Source: Verrucomicrobiota bacterium
GTDB lineage: Bacteria; Chlamydiota; Chlamydiia; Chlamydiales; Rhabdochlamydiaceae
DNA length: 64,000 bases
Direction of reading: 5' to 3'
Assembly: GCA_018239715.1 (NCBI GenBank)
Contig: JAFEGW010000007.1
Span: 124,001-188,000, forward strand
Positions 53,644 through 62,111 of this stretch are shown here, one piece after another (within the stretch, counting starts at the first letter, position 1; every line of letters starts with the position of its first letter). The notes under the pieces were generated by a model. That model did not search any database, was not told where the DNA came from, and saw only the letters and a program-made list of their open reading frames with translations. The position numbers and the translations under genes are program-made.

Positions 53644-54264
53644 TTAGTTTGTATGAGCGATATGCTCGCAAACCATCGCGATGTTCACAGGCATAGGAAG
53701 CGGGATTTGATCGAGATGAGGCTCGCTGATGAGCTTGCCGCTGAAAGCAGCTGCATCGAGTTCCAGATATTCAGGAACTTCACGAGAAGTATTAGCGACG
53801 GCGTCTTTCACGAGTCCCATTTGCTGAGACTTAGCTTTCACGGAGATCGCCATGCCAGGACGGACTTCGAAAGAGCGACGGTCAACTTTCTTGCCGTTAA
53901 CATAGACGTGTCCATGAGAAACGAGCTGTTGAGCTGCAAAAATCGTCGGTGCCAATTTCAGGCGGTAGACGATATTATCCAAGCGGCACTCGAGACGGCG
54001 GAGAAAGAGGTGAGAAGTCACGCCTTTTTTCTGGAGGGCTTCTTTATAATAACGGACGAATTGTTTTTGGCTGATCATGCCGTAGATCGCTTTAAGCTTT
54101 TGCTTTTCATCGAGCTGCATGCCGAAGTCAGATTTTTTCTTTCTCTTGGCCCCGTGCTGCCCAGGAGGGTTGGCTTTGTGAAGTAAGGGGTTGCGAGCGC
54201 GTCCGAAGATGTTCACGCCGAATTTTCGGGCTATACGATTTTTAGGGCCGGTATAACGTACCAT
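53644..54264 (-). CDS. rpsD: 30S ribosomal protein S4
   Basis: 206 aa; primary 16S rRNA-binding protein of the small subunit. Begins MVRYTGPKNRIARKFG, then NPPGQHGAKRKKKSDFG, followed by the S4 domain RLECRLDNIVYRLKLAPTIFAAQQLVSHGHVYVNG. GGAG precedes the ATG. A single-gene unit bounded by a clear terminator. Divergent from trhO, as in C. trachomatis (CT626/CT627 as I recall). Confidence 0.98.
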   Translation of the reverse strand: MVRYTGPKNRIARKFGVNIFGRARNPLLHKANPPGQHGAKRKKKSDFGMQLDEKQKLKAIYGMISQKQFVRYYKEALQKKGVTSHLFLRRLECRLDNIVYRLKLAPTIFAAQQLVSHGHVYVNGKKVDRRSFEVRPGMAISVKAKSQQMGLVKDAVANTSREVPEYLELDAAAFSGKLISEPHLDQIPLPMPVNIAMVCEHIAHTN

Positions 54265-54392
54265 TGTTGCTCCAAGTAATAAACAATATAAAGGGAGTTA
54301 TAATAGTGCAGGATGAAATTTTTCACAAGTGTAAATGATTCTTAGAGACTAGAAGGTTTCGAAGATTCACCCTTTTGGGTATAGTATAAGGC

Positions 54393-55349
54393 ATGACGTC
54401 TTATTGGGTGCTTGCTTATTATTATTTTACATCGATCAAAGAGCCTGCACTAGAGGTGCTTCGCCATAAAGAATTTTTTTCAACGCGAGATATTAAAGGA
54501 AGAATTTACATTTCTCACGATGGAATCAATGGGCAAATGAGCGCAAGCCCTGATGCAGCCGAGGAGTATATCGAGTGGCTGCGGTCCGACTCCAGATTCA
54601 AAGATATCGAATTTAAAATTCACACTTATCCCGAACATTGCTTTCCTCGGGCTACGGTCAAAGTCCGGCCGCAATTGGTCGCCATGGACGCCTCCTATGA
54701 TATGAGCAAGACGGGGGTGCATGTGTCCCCGGAGCAGTGGAAAAAGATGTTGGAAGAAAGGGATGAGAAAACCGTTCTTCTGGATGTCAGGAACGATTAC
54801 GAATGGGAGCTCGGGCATTTTGAAGGGGCTGAACTTCCTACCCTCGAACAATTCCGAGAATTTCCCACCTACGCCAAGAAGCTTAAAGAAAAATGCGATC
54901 CCCAAAAAACCAAGGTGATGATGTACTGCACGGGAGGCATCCGGTGCGAAGTCTATTCAGCTCTTTTGAAAGAAGAAGGTTTTAACGAGGTCTATCAACT
55001 CCAAGGGGGGATCATCAAATACGGCTTGCAAGCGGGATCTAAACATTGGAAAGGAAAGCTTTTTGTCTTTGACGACCGTTTAGCTGTGCCTATTTCAGAA
55101 AAAGAACCGGCAGAAACCATCAGCAGCTGCATCCATTGCAAAGAAAAATCCGACCTCTACTTCAACTGTGCGAACATGGACTGCAATGAGCTTTTTATCT
55201 CTTGCCAGGCGTGCGCTGAAAAAACAAAAGGGTGCTGCTGTCCTGATTGTGAAGCGGCTCCTCGCGTCCGGCCCCTTCAAAAGGGGGAAAGGCCTAAGCC
55301 TTTCCGCAGGCTCTCACACCTTTTCTCGGAGCAGACGAATGAGCTCTAA
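54393..55349 (+). CDS. trhO: tRNA uridine 5-hydroxylase TrhO, rhodanese family
   Basis: 318 aa. N-terminal YceA-type domain (YYFTSIKEP, GRIYISHDGINGQMS), rhodanese domain (VLLDVRNDYEWELGHFEGA; active-site loop YCTGGIRCE with the catalytic cysteine, about residue 179) and a C-terminal Cys-rich zinc-binding part (CIHCKEKSDLYFNCANMDCN, CCCPDC). It hydroxylates U34 of some tRNAs without oxygen-derived prephenate input. The stop overlaps the end of the convergent unknown gene by 36 nt. Confidence 0.93.
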   Translation: MTSYWVLAYYYFTSIKEPALEVLRHKEFFSTRDIKGRIYISHDGINGQMSASPDAAEEYIEWLRSDSRFKDIEFKIHTYPEHCFPRATVKVRPQLVAMDASYDMSKTGVHVSPEQWKKMLEERDEKTVLLDVRNDYEWELGHFEGAELPTLEQFREFPTYAKKLKEKCDPQKTKVMMYCTGGIRCEVYSALLKEEGFNEVYQLQGGIIKYGLQAGSKHWKGKLFVFDDRLAVPISEKEPAETISSCIHCKEKSDLYFNCANMDCNELFISCQACAEKTKGCCCPDCEAAPRVRPLQKGERPKPFRRLSHLFSEQTNEL

Positions 55350-56090
55350 AATCTTGTCTTGAGTTTCATCGCGGACGATGGTGAGGCCCGGCTTGATCCC
55401 GACTTCTGAAAGCTCGAACGCCTTCATGGTATTGCAAATACGGCCATCGAGGCGAACGCCGGCCCCGCGGATATTTAACATGTTGCCCCAGTCGCCGAAC
55501 ATCTCCAGGGTCATTTCACAGGCGGTGATCAGAAAGACCATTTCCTCCGCTCGATACGTCTCTAAAAGCTTAAAAAATTGCTCACCGATGTAATGGACAG
55601 TAGGAATAAAAAACACTTTTGTTTGCTGAGCTGGAAGGGCGTGGAAAGCTTTGCCGATGAAGCACTGCCCGCAGACAGGGTGGTTCTCATCATGGATGCA
55701 CTGATCGGTGAACCGGCCTGAAGGGCATTCCAAAGGTTTATGGCAGTAAGAAAAACCGACGACAGCTAAGGGTGCGTTAAGAGATTTTTGAAACTCCTCC
55801 AGCGACGAAAAGTTATAGAGAAAAAAATCCCCTTCCCGGACATACGGTTTTTTTCGGGCATACGATTTAAGGATGTTCCGCGTATACTTGAAAGGATGTT
55901 TCCAAAAGTACCTTTTAAAAATATGATTCTTGTCATGCCTGAGCAGATATACAAGGCTCTTCCAGCGGAGGAAACGGGAAGTTTCCGGGGTAATGCCGGG
56001 GATGTTAGGAAGATGTCCCAGCGTTTTCAAAGGATGGGTCTTGGCCAGGTTTTTTGCCCGCTCATCCCAAATTTTTAATTTATCCGTCAT
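55314..56090 (-). CDS. Unknown cysteine-rich protein
   Basis: 258 aa, not recognised. A basic N-terminal 100 residues precedes a core with clustered cysteines: GFSYCHKPLECPSGRFTDQC, then HPVCGQCFIGKAF (about 122-155), which could bind an iron-sulfur cluster or zinc. It continues with ITACEMTLEMFGDWGNMLNIRGAGVRLDGRICNT. ATG 56090 is chosen because upstream residues look random. Its start codon overlaps by two bases with the start of the divergent SNF2 gene (CATG), so neither gene has a visible leader. 3' end overlaps trhO. Confidence 0.7.
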   Translation of the reverse strand: MTDKLKIWDERAKNLAKTHPLKTLGHLPNIPGITPETSRFLRWKSLVYLLRHDKNHIFKRYFWKHPFKYTRNILKSYARKKPYVREGDFFLYNFSSLEEFQKSLNAPLAVVGFSYCHKPLECPSGRFTDQCIHDENHPVCGQCFIGKAFHALPAQQTKVFFIPTVHYIGEQFFKLLETYRAEEMVFLITACEMTLEMFGDWGNMLNIRGAGVRLDGRICNTMKAFELSEVGIKPGLTIVRDETQDKILELIRLLREKV

Positions 56091-58416
56091 GATAACAGAT
56101 TTTACAGAAGAAGAGATTTTTCGGAGCAGCTCTAAAGAAGAATTGAAGCGTCTAGCTGCGCGCGGACAGCTCATTTGGAAAGGGAAAAAAATCGTTTTAG
56201 ACCCTTTTACGGGATTAGAGTTTTTTTATCGGATTGTACCTGCCGGTGAGAAATATGCTGTCCATGCGAAAATGAAAATGGGATCGCGTGAAGAAGATCT
56301 CTCTTCTTGCGAAGCTGTTTTTGCCAAGGGAGCTCTGCAACATTCGATTTTCCGTTTTTGGAAAGAGGACATCGATCCCCAGTGGCTTCAATCTCGTGTA
56401 CTCGACTTACTCGAGCTTAAAGAGCTAATAGAAAAGCCCGATGTGCCGCAGCTGATATGGGACTGCCCCGTTCCCCGTTTTAAACCGGATCCACTGCCGA
56501 TTTTGAAATTAAAAGATCGGACAGGGGCTTTCGCCTCTCTTTGGATGGACTACGGCTTGCAGGGAAAGCACCCCATGAAAGGAACGCCCGAAGAAATTTT
56601 TTGGGAAAAAGATCTTCTGGAAACCGATTTTATGAAGAAAATTGTCGGCGAGTCTCACTATTATTGCCCGATGGACAAAGTCGTGAAAAGCTTGACCTTC
56701 CTACTCGATGTCGGATGGACAATTATCGATGCTCAAGGGAAAAAAGTCGTGCGGCAAGGTGCTGCGGACTGGGCAGCAGTATCCCAAGTGGATCATGTTT
56801 TAGTGAAGGGGAAGGTGGCTTATGGCCAGCACGCAGCGGATGTCAAAAATGTGATCGGGGCTTTTAACCGTCGCGACCGTTTTGTCAATTTAAGCGAGAG
56901 TGATGTCGGTCTCTTAGATTTCCCTGCAGAATGGACTGCTTTAGCTGAAGAGGAGATCGTGGCCGAAGGAATTGCTGTGAAACGTCATCATGTGGGTCTT
57001 TTGGAAGACATCACGCCCCTTCCTCCCGAATATCAAGCCGCTGCATGGGAAGAAGTTTTGCTTTCAGACAATTTTCTGGGAAAGTTATTTGATTATCAGC
57101 GCAAGGGGGTTCAGTGGCTTTCGTATCTCTTCCGCTCCCGTTTTGGGGGTCTCTTAGCCGATGAGATGGGACTCGGGAAAACGATCCAAGTCCTTGCGTT
57201 TTTATCGACATTAAAAATCACGCAGCCTGTCCTCATCGTCATGCCGGTTTCACTTTTGTTTAACTGGAAAAAAGAGTTTGAAAAGTTTGTCCCCTCATTA
57301 CAGGTCTATGTACATAGGGGAGAAGATCGACTTCTAGATTTGGAAAAACTGAAAGAGCAAAAGGTGATTTTAACTTCCTATGCCCAGCTTCGCATCGATC
57401 GGCTGCTCTTGGAATCAATGGACTTTGAGGCTCTCATCTTAGATGAAGCCCAAGCGATTAAAAATCCCGATTCGTTGACTGCGCAAATTGCCTGCCGGCT
57501 TAGAAGTCCTTTTAGATTGGCCCTGACGGGAACGCCTGTTGAAAATCGGTATGAGGATCTCTGGTCGCTCTTCCGGTTTTTAATGCCCACCCTCTTAGGA
57601 GAGCGGAAGGAAGCCCCCGTGCTCGAGCGTGTCCGGAAAAAAATCCGTCCCTTTACTTTAAGGCGAACCAAAATCGATGTGAACTTGCAGCTTCCTGAAA
57701 AGCAAGAGCAGATGGTATGGATCGGTTGGGACGAAGATCAGAGATCTTTTTACGACCAATATTTAAAAGAAAAAAGAAATGCTCTGGTACAAAAGGTCCA
57801 AGCTCAGGGGATCTCTTCCCAGAAAATGGAGATTTTAGAATTGATTCTCCGGATCCGGCAAATCTGCTGCCATCCGCAGCTGGTCTCGGGAGAATATGCC
57901 GGTGAGAGTGCGAAATTTGAGAGGGTATGTAACGACCTGGAAGAGGCGATATCGACAGGCCACAAAATCTTGCTCTATAGTCAATTCACCTCCGTGCTGG
58001 GTTTTTTTAGGAAATGGATGGAGGAAAAAAATTACAGCTATGCCTATCTCGACGGACAGACCCAAGACCGAGAAAAAGCTGTCGAGCTGTTCCGCTCGGA
58101 TCCAAATATACAGGTTTTCTTGATGAGCCTCAAAGCGGGAGGAGTCGGACTTAACCTTCAGGTGGCCGATTATGTCTTTCTCTATGATCCTTGGTGGAAC
58201 GAAGCAGCAGAGCGGCAAGCCATCGATAGAGCTCACCGTGTGGGCCAAAAGAATAAAGTCATCGCTCGCAAGTACCTTATGGCTGAAAGTATTGAGGAAA
58301 AAATCTTGAAGCTGCAAGGGGTCAAACAATCGCTCTCAGAAAATTTACTTGAGTTTGAAGGGGAAATACAGCCGATCAGCTTAGAAGATCTTTATACGCT
58401 CCTAGAAACTATTTAG
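56089..58416 (+). CDS. SNF2-family DNA helicase, second copy
   Basis: 775 aa. ATG 56089 (MITDFTEEEIF) is used; the frame continues upstream to 55930 only as antisense of the divergent gene. A 330-residue N-terminal domain without SWIM finger is followed by a full Snf2 core: DYQRKGVQWL, ADEMGLGKT (Walker A), LDEAQAIKN, LTGTPVEN, LKAGGVGLNLQVADYV, DRAHRVGQ. Paralogue of the gene at 17230-20724, but shorter and lacking its N-terminal half. Probably a chromatin or DNA-remodelling role in a phylum that uses histone-like proteins. 3' end overlaps the convergent unknown gene by 8 nt. Confidence 0.92.
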   Translation: MITDFTEEEIFRSSSKEELKRLAARGQLIWKGKKIVLDPFTGLEFFYRIVPAGEKYAVHAKMKMGSREEDLSSCEAVFAKGALQHSIFRFWKEDIDPQWLQSRVLDLLELKELIEKPDVPQLIWDCPVPRFKPDPLPILKLKDRTGAFASLWMDYGLQGKHPMKGTPEEIFWEKDLLETDFMKKIVGESHYYCPMDKVVKSLTFLLDVGWTIIDAQGKKVVRQGAADWAAVSQVDHVLVKGKVAYGQHAADVKNVIGAFNRRDRFVNLSESDVGLLDFPAEWTALAEEEIVAEGIAVKRHHVGLLEDITPLPPEYQAAAWEEVLLSDNFLGKLFDYQRKGVQWLSYLFRSRFGGLLADEMGLGKTIQVLAFLSTLKITQPVLIVMPVSLLFNWKKEFEKFVPSLQVYVHRGEDRLLDLEKLKEQKVILTSYAQLRIDRLLLESMDFEALILDEAQAIKNPDSLTAQIACRLRSPFRLALTGTPVENRYEDLWSLFRFLMPTLLGERKEAPVLERVRKKIRPFTLRRTKIDVNLQLPEKQEQMVWIGWDEDQRSFYDQYLKEKRNALVQKVQAQGISSQKMEILELILRIRQICCHPQLVSGEYAGESAKFERVCNDLEEAISTGHKILLYSQFTSVLGFFRKWMEEKNYSYAYLDGQTQDREKAVELFRSDPNIQVFLMSLKAGGVGLNLQVADYVFLYDPWWNEAAERQAIDRAHRVGQKNKVIARKYLMAESIEEKILKLQGVKQSLSENLLEFEGEIQPISLEDLYTLLETI

Positions 58417-60019
58417 CGAGATTGCATTCGATGAAGTCGATGAAGTCTTGAGCTTGGATATTGCGTTCAGCAGTAACGCCGAATTCGCCTTTAAAAATTA
58501 GCCAATCCGCATATTGAGGGTTAACTCGAATACCTCGTAAGTGACATGTAAAAGGGACCTTCCATGTTGTCCATTGAATAGTGAGAGACCCCGTTTCGAA
58601 TTCCAGATATCCCTTATCACTTTCTAAATTAAACTTGCCCTTTACTTCTTTTCCGATATGAAGGGTGGTTCCAACAGCTGGTTTTAAATTATCTATTGTA
58701 GCTTTTGTTTTGCCGGCGGGAAGTTTTGTTAAAGGGATCTTTTTTTCTTGAGCAAAAGTCAGCTTAAATCTTCCTGTTTCCATATCCATTTCGCAAGATT
58801 TCAAGTCGTTCATAGGAAACACTCTCTTGAGTATAAAATTTCCAAAATATTGAGTTTCATGAGGATCATCCTTTGGATGACGCGGAAATTGAACTTCCGT
58901 GGAAGAAAACTGAACCATAAATAGAGATTTTAACGCTGATAGGTGTCTTTCGGATTCGGGGATTTCTGCGGGTATAAAGACAGGTTTATCAGGTGTAGGA
59001 GCAGCAAGAGGAGCCATCTCTCTTTGATGGATGACGATGAAATCATCTTCTTTTTTCTTTGTTGGAGGAAGTGTTTTAGTTTCTTGCAGCGCTGCAGAAG
59101 CATTTTCTTCTGCATTTTTTAAAGAGGAAGGAAGCTCCTTAGGGAATGAAAAATCATCTGGAAGCAGAGGTTCGGTGATCGGTTCTAGTTGTAAATTTGG
59201 ATAATGTCTTAATGGGGTGTCCGGAGTTTGGAGCACTTTTTGTAAATGCTGTCCTTTTTCGGATGAAGGATCTCTGTATTCTAGGTTCTCGAGATAAATA
59301 TCATCCTCAGCTGCAGTGCGTTGTAATGGAGTATCCCGGGTCTCTTGCGTACTGCTAGGAGTGGGAATTTCAGATGCTTCATGGAGCACGACGACAGGCA
59401 AACTCATGTTGATCTTAGGAGCTGGCATGCTAGGCTTCTCTTTCAAAGTTTCACGAACTTCATGTTCCGTTACAGGTAATTTTTCTACACGCGACTTAGG
59501 TTCTAGTGGAGGTTTGGATGAGTTGTCTATAGTACCAGGGGCAAAAGTAACTTTCTTAGAACCGCGAAGAGATTTTAACCAGTTCCAAAAGGCTGAGAGG
59601 GCTGTTGCGAAGGAAGTGAAGAGATTTTGAGGGAAAACGGTTGTTCCCATCGAAGACATCATATCGCGGCTTAAAGGGGCAGAGGCCATAGGGACAGGCT
59701 TTTTTTTCAAACCTGACGGGATAGGCGGAAGTTCCACAAAGGTTTTTTGCGTCTCGGGCTTCAGGTTCTGAATGTGGATTTGAACATTGTCAGAGAAAAT
59801 TCTCATGCTGTACTTTTCAGATCCAGGCCGCTGCACGAGAGTCACGTTAAACTCTCCTGAATGACGAATTTTCTCGTAAGCCTCTTTATTGGTCTTTTCC
59901 AGCCCTTTAAAAAGCTGGTGCATGCCGGAGATAACGCGTGTAGATTGGATAGGATGAGCGTTTCTGAGACCTAGGCCAGCGGATGTCTGGTGAAATGAAA
60001 ATCTAATAGGTTTAGTCAT
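58409..60019 (-). CDS. Large Pro/Ser/Thr-rich unknown protein
   Basis: 536 aa, not recognised. A folded-looking head (about 1-95, with GEFNVTLVQRPGSEKYSMRIF) is followed by about 250 residues of low complexity rich in Pro, Glu, Ser and Thr, and a C-terminal domain of about 180 residues rich in beta-strand (TQYFGNFILKRVF, GYLEFETGSLTIQWTTW, IFKGEFGVTAERN). No signal peptide. A hydrophobic stretch, LFTSFATALSAFWNWL, lies at about 126-141. An AT-rich leader with TATAAT (60045-60050) precedes it. The layout suits a secreted host-directed protein, but no export or domain signal proves this. Confidence 0.65.
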   Translation of the reverse strand: MTKPIRFSFHQTSAGLGLRNAHPIQSTRVISGMHQLFKGLEKTNKEAYEKIRHSGEFNVTLVQRPGSEKYSMRIFSDNVQIHIQNLKPETQKTFVELPPIPSGLKKKPVPMASAPLSRDMMSSMGTTVFPQNLFTSFATALSAFWNWLKSLRGSKKVTFAPGTIDNSSKPPLEPKSRVEKLPVTEHEVRETLKEKPSMPAPKINMSLPVVVLHEASEIPTPSSTQETRDTPLQRTAAEDDIYLENLEYRDPSSEKGQHLQKVLQTPDTPLRHYPNLQLEPITEPLLPDDFSFPKELPSSLKNAEENASAALQETKTLPPTKKKEDDFIVIHQREMAPLAAPTPDKPVFIPAEIPESERHLSALKSLFMVQFSSTEVQFPRHPKDDPHETQYFGNFILKRVFPMNDLKSCEMDMETGRFKLTFAQEKKIPLTKLPAGKTKATIDNLKPAVGTTLHIGKEVKGKFNLESDKGYLEFETGSLTIQWTTWKVPFTCHLRGIRVNPQYADWLIFKGEFGVTAERNIQAQDFIDFIECNLAK

Positions 60020-60100
60020 AATATTATAATTTTTTTATACACTTATTATAACAAATTATTTAAATAAGCGATAGTTATAATATTAAATATTCTAATCCGG

Positions 60101-60286
60101 TTAATTGCTTTCTTCTCGTTGATTTTCTTCTTCTATAAGCTCTTGAGCTGCAGCCTTTAAGGTCATGAGGCCTTGCTCGAACCCAATCTGTTTGAGAAGC
60201 TGATCTAAATAATTTAGCTCTGTAAGTAATTGATCGTTAATGGTTTCAAGCTCGGAAATCCTTTTGAGCATCTTTTCTTTTTCCAT
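60101..60286 (-). CDS. Small coiled-coil protein
   Basis: 61 aa. AAAGGAGG just before the ATG makes it a real gene despite its size. Almost entirely one heptad helix (ELETINDQLLTELNYLDQLLKQIG), acidic end. Resembles SlyX-like small coiled-coil proteins in size only. Function unknown. Located between the Pro/Ser/Thr-rich gene and a divergent small lipoprotein. Confidence 0.7.
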   Translation of the reverse strand: MEKEKMLKRISELETINDQLLTELNYLDQLLKQIGFEQGLMTLKAAAQELIEEENQREESN

Positions 60287-60358
60287 AATATCCTCCTTTA
60301 TGTAAAGTCATATTTTGAGTGATGCAAAAACCGTGCCAAGAAAAAATAGGAGGAAAAT

Positions 60359-60532
60359 ATGAAGAAAGTATGCGCCGTTTTAGGAGTAGCTCTGTTAATG
60401 GGTTGTGGAGGAAACCAGGAGGATGTTTGCGGTAAAAAAGTCGCAAAACAAACAGCTCCTGTGGTCGAGCAGAAAGCCGTTGCTCAAGAGCAGGCACCTG
60501 GGGTGGAGTCTTCTGTAACACCTTCAAAATGA
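60359..60532 (+). CDS. Very small lipoprotein (57 aa)
   Basis: AGGAGG stands 7 nt before the ATG. MKKVCAVLGVALLMGC is a complete lipoprotein signal: basic start, hydrophobic core and lipobox LMGC with the modified Cys at 16. The mature part has about 41 residues, Ala/Val/Glu/Gln-rich and partly disordered. Chlamydial and other small entericidin- or Lcr-type lipoproteins have this size, but no specific match is seen. Its last 49 nt overlap the 3' end of the convergent alkyltransferase gene. Confidence 0.7.
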   Translation: MKKVCAVLGVALLMGCGGNQEDVCGKKVAKQTAPVVEQKAVAQEQAPGVESSVTPSK

Positions 60533-60969
60533 AGGAGCTGTCTTTTAATAGCAGGGTCGGGTGTATAGCACCCGATCCCTCCATCGGAACGAATCACACG
60601 ATGGCAGGGAATGAAGAGGGGGAAAAGATTGCCTCGGCAGATATTGCCGACAGCTCGGGCAGCCCGCGGGCTTCCTACGCCCTGAGCAACCTCTTTATAT
60701 GAGAGCACTGATCCCAGCGGGATCTTCTGTAGAAATCTAAGAACCTCTCCTTGAAAGGTATTTCCAGCAAGCGGCAAAGGCATGGAGGACCATTTTTTTT
60801 GGGAATAATTCTTAAGCCAAGTGACGAAAATCTCCACTTGGTCTTTAGGGCAAGACCCCGGATCTAGCGAGAAATTGCGGGAAGGAGAAAGGCTGACTCG
60901 CTCAAGTGAGCCAGCCTCGTAGTGGAGCTGCACCCGAATGCCGGGTTTAGAGCCTATGATAATTACCAT
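60484..60969 (-). CDS. Methylated-DNA--[protein]-cysteine methyltransferase family
   Basis: 161 aa. The C-terminal 85 residues form the Ada/Ogt domain: FQGEVLRFLQKIPLGSVLSYKEVA, ARAVGNICRGN and the active-site IPCHRVIRSDG with the alkyl-accepting cysteine. The tail after LLHFEG is about 12 residues longer than usual and is what overlaps the small lipoprotein gene. The segment usually reading TGYxxG is GCYTPD, so activity toward O6-methylguanine is not certain. It follows the MORN lipoprotein (7-nt overlap); pheT, a hypothetical gene and ada also lie together in C. trachomatis (CT475-477, as I recall). Confidence 0.85.
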   Translation of the reverse strand: MVIIIGSKPGIRVQLHYEAGSLERVSLSPSRNFSLDPGSCPKDQVEIFVTWLKNYSQKKWSSMPLPLAGNTFQGEVLRFLQKIPLGSVLSYKEVAQGVGSPRAARAVGNICRGNLFPLFIPCHRVIRSDGGIGCYTPDPAIKRQLLHFEGVTEDSTPGACS

Positions 60970-61949
60970 GAGGCGGCAGGATTGATCTTGCCGATCATTT
61001 CATCGAGCCGGCTCAGTTCTTTCCATTTCGCATCTGAGACGCGCTCACCATCGTAGAAGTATTCGACTTGGACAACTCCGTCAGCGAAATACTTGGAGGG
61101 GCCGTGTTTTTTATCGTTTTCCCAGAGAATTTCTTGAGAAACCTTATTTCCATCGATGTAATGAATTTCCAGGCCGTTTTTGAGTCCATCGAGATAGTGG
61201 ACGTCGACAGAGCGGGCGCCATTCTTATAGAAGGTTGTTTTTCCATGGAGTTTTCCATTCACATACTCTTTCACAGCCAGAGGCTCTCCGTTTTCGCTAA
61301 AGCTCTTCTTCTCGCCCTGCAAAACTCCACGCTGGTAAAGGGCGCTGCTTTCAGGATATCCGTTGGCATAGAAAGTATCTTGCTTCGAAAGATAGCCGTC
61401 CTCAAACTCTTCCCGGGCCAGCAAGACACCTTGAGGATCGCGGACGAGTCGAGTTCCTTTCCCTTTTTCAACGCGGGCTTCTATTTCGTTAAGCCGTGTG
61501 AAATATTGTCCTTCGACAAGCTCTTTCCCGACATATTCTTCGGTGCACATAGGAGTTCCATCGGCATATCTTCTCGTTGAAACGAAGCGCGAAGGGGATT
61601 GTTGGACATCTTCACGGAGGGGCATTCCCGACAAATCATAGGTGATTTTTTTGACTAAGATGCCATTATTGTAGAGGAAGTAAGACTCGACTGTCTGGCT
61701 GTTAGGGAATGTATGGGTCGAGGCGCCGTGAAGCACTCCATTTTCATAGGTCGATGTGATTGTCACACCGTTTTTGAGATTCGTGATGACTTGGCCAGGG
61801 TATTTCTTCCCTTCAAATTCATCTTTTGAAACAGCATATCCATATTTATGGACATAACGTTGTGAAACGACGTTGTTGTCTTGCTGTTTTTGACTACATC
61901 CAACGAGCAATAGACCGAAGCAGCCCAATAAATAGAGAGTGCGGCTCAT
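60963..61949 (-). CDS. MORN-repeat lipoprotein (YwqK type)
   Basis: 328 aa. Lipoprotein signal MSRTLYLLGCFGLLLVGC with lipobox LVGC (Cys 18). From about residue 60 on come at least eight MORN-2/YwqK-type repeats of about 25 residues, each with the pattern YxNGxxxGxxxxYxxG (for example YENGVLHGASTHTFPNS, YVNGKLHGKTTFYKNGA, YLDGLKNGLEIHYIDGN). Probably in the outer membrane or periplasm, where such repeats bind lipids or proteins. A 17-bp inverted repeat stands in its leader (61978-62031). Confidence 0.82.
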   Translation of the reverse strand: MSRTLYLLGCFGLLLVGCSQKQQDNNVVSQRYVHKYGYAVSKDEFEGKKYPGQVITNLKNGVTITSTYENGVLHGASTHTFPNSQTVESYFLYNNGILVKKITYDLSGMPLREDVQQSPSRFVSTRRYADGTPMCTEEYVGKELVEGQYFTRLNEIEARVEKGKGTRLVRDPQGVLLAREEFEDGYLSKQDTFYANGYPESSALYQRGVLQGEKKSFSENGEPLAVKEYVNGKLHGKTTFYKNGARSVDVHYLDGLKNGLEIHYIDGNKVSQEILWENDKKHGPSKYFADGVVQVEYFYDGERVSDAKWKELSRLDEMIGKINPAASW

Positions 61950-61977
61950 GAAAACCTTCCTTTAGAGTATGTTTACA

Positions 61978-62031
61978 AATCTAAGTTTGGGGTTATTTCA
62001 TAGAAAATAAAAGGAACCCAAAACTTAGATT
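61978..62031 (-). promoter_or_regulatory. 17-bp inverted repeat before the MORN lipoprotein
   Basis: Arms 61978-61994 and 62015-62031 match in 16 of 17 positions (AATCTAAGTTTGGGGTT against its complement), separated by 20 bp of AT-rich DNA. It ends 29 nt upstream of the start codon at 61949. Either a large operator for a dimeric repressor or an RNA hairpin in the leader. The single mismatch is compatible with G-U on the plus strand only. Confidence 0.5.
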
Positions 62032-62080
62032 ACAAAGTTAGAAATTTCTTAAAAGTGAAACGCCTAAATTTGTGAATGCT

Positions 62081-62108
62081 CTAGTACACTTTTAAAACCG
62101 TGTACTAG
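62081..62108 (-). terminator. Hairpin directly after pheT
   Basis: CTAGTACAC (62081-62089) and GTGTACTAG (62100-62108) pair perfectly over 9 bp around a 10-nt loop. It begins 3 nt beyond the pheT stop on the minus strand. There is no T-run after it, so termination would need another factor; an mRNA 3'-end stabiliser is the alternative. Confidence 0.45.
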
Positions 62109-62111
62109 GCC

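Noticed and set aside
53653-54186. 177-aa open frame on the plus strand
   Set aside because: Entirely antisense to rpsD, which is unmistakable; composition is that of a codon shadow.
55930-56088. Possible N-terminal extension of the second SNF2 helicase
   Set aside because: Antisense to the Cys-rich gene; residues look random and the helicase family does not need them.
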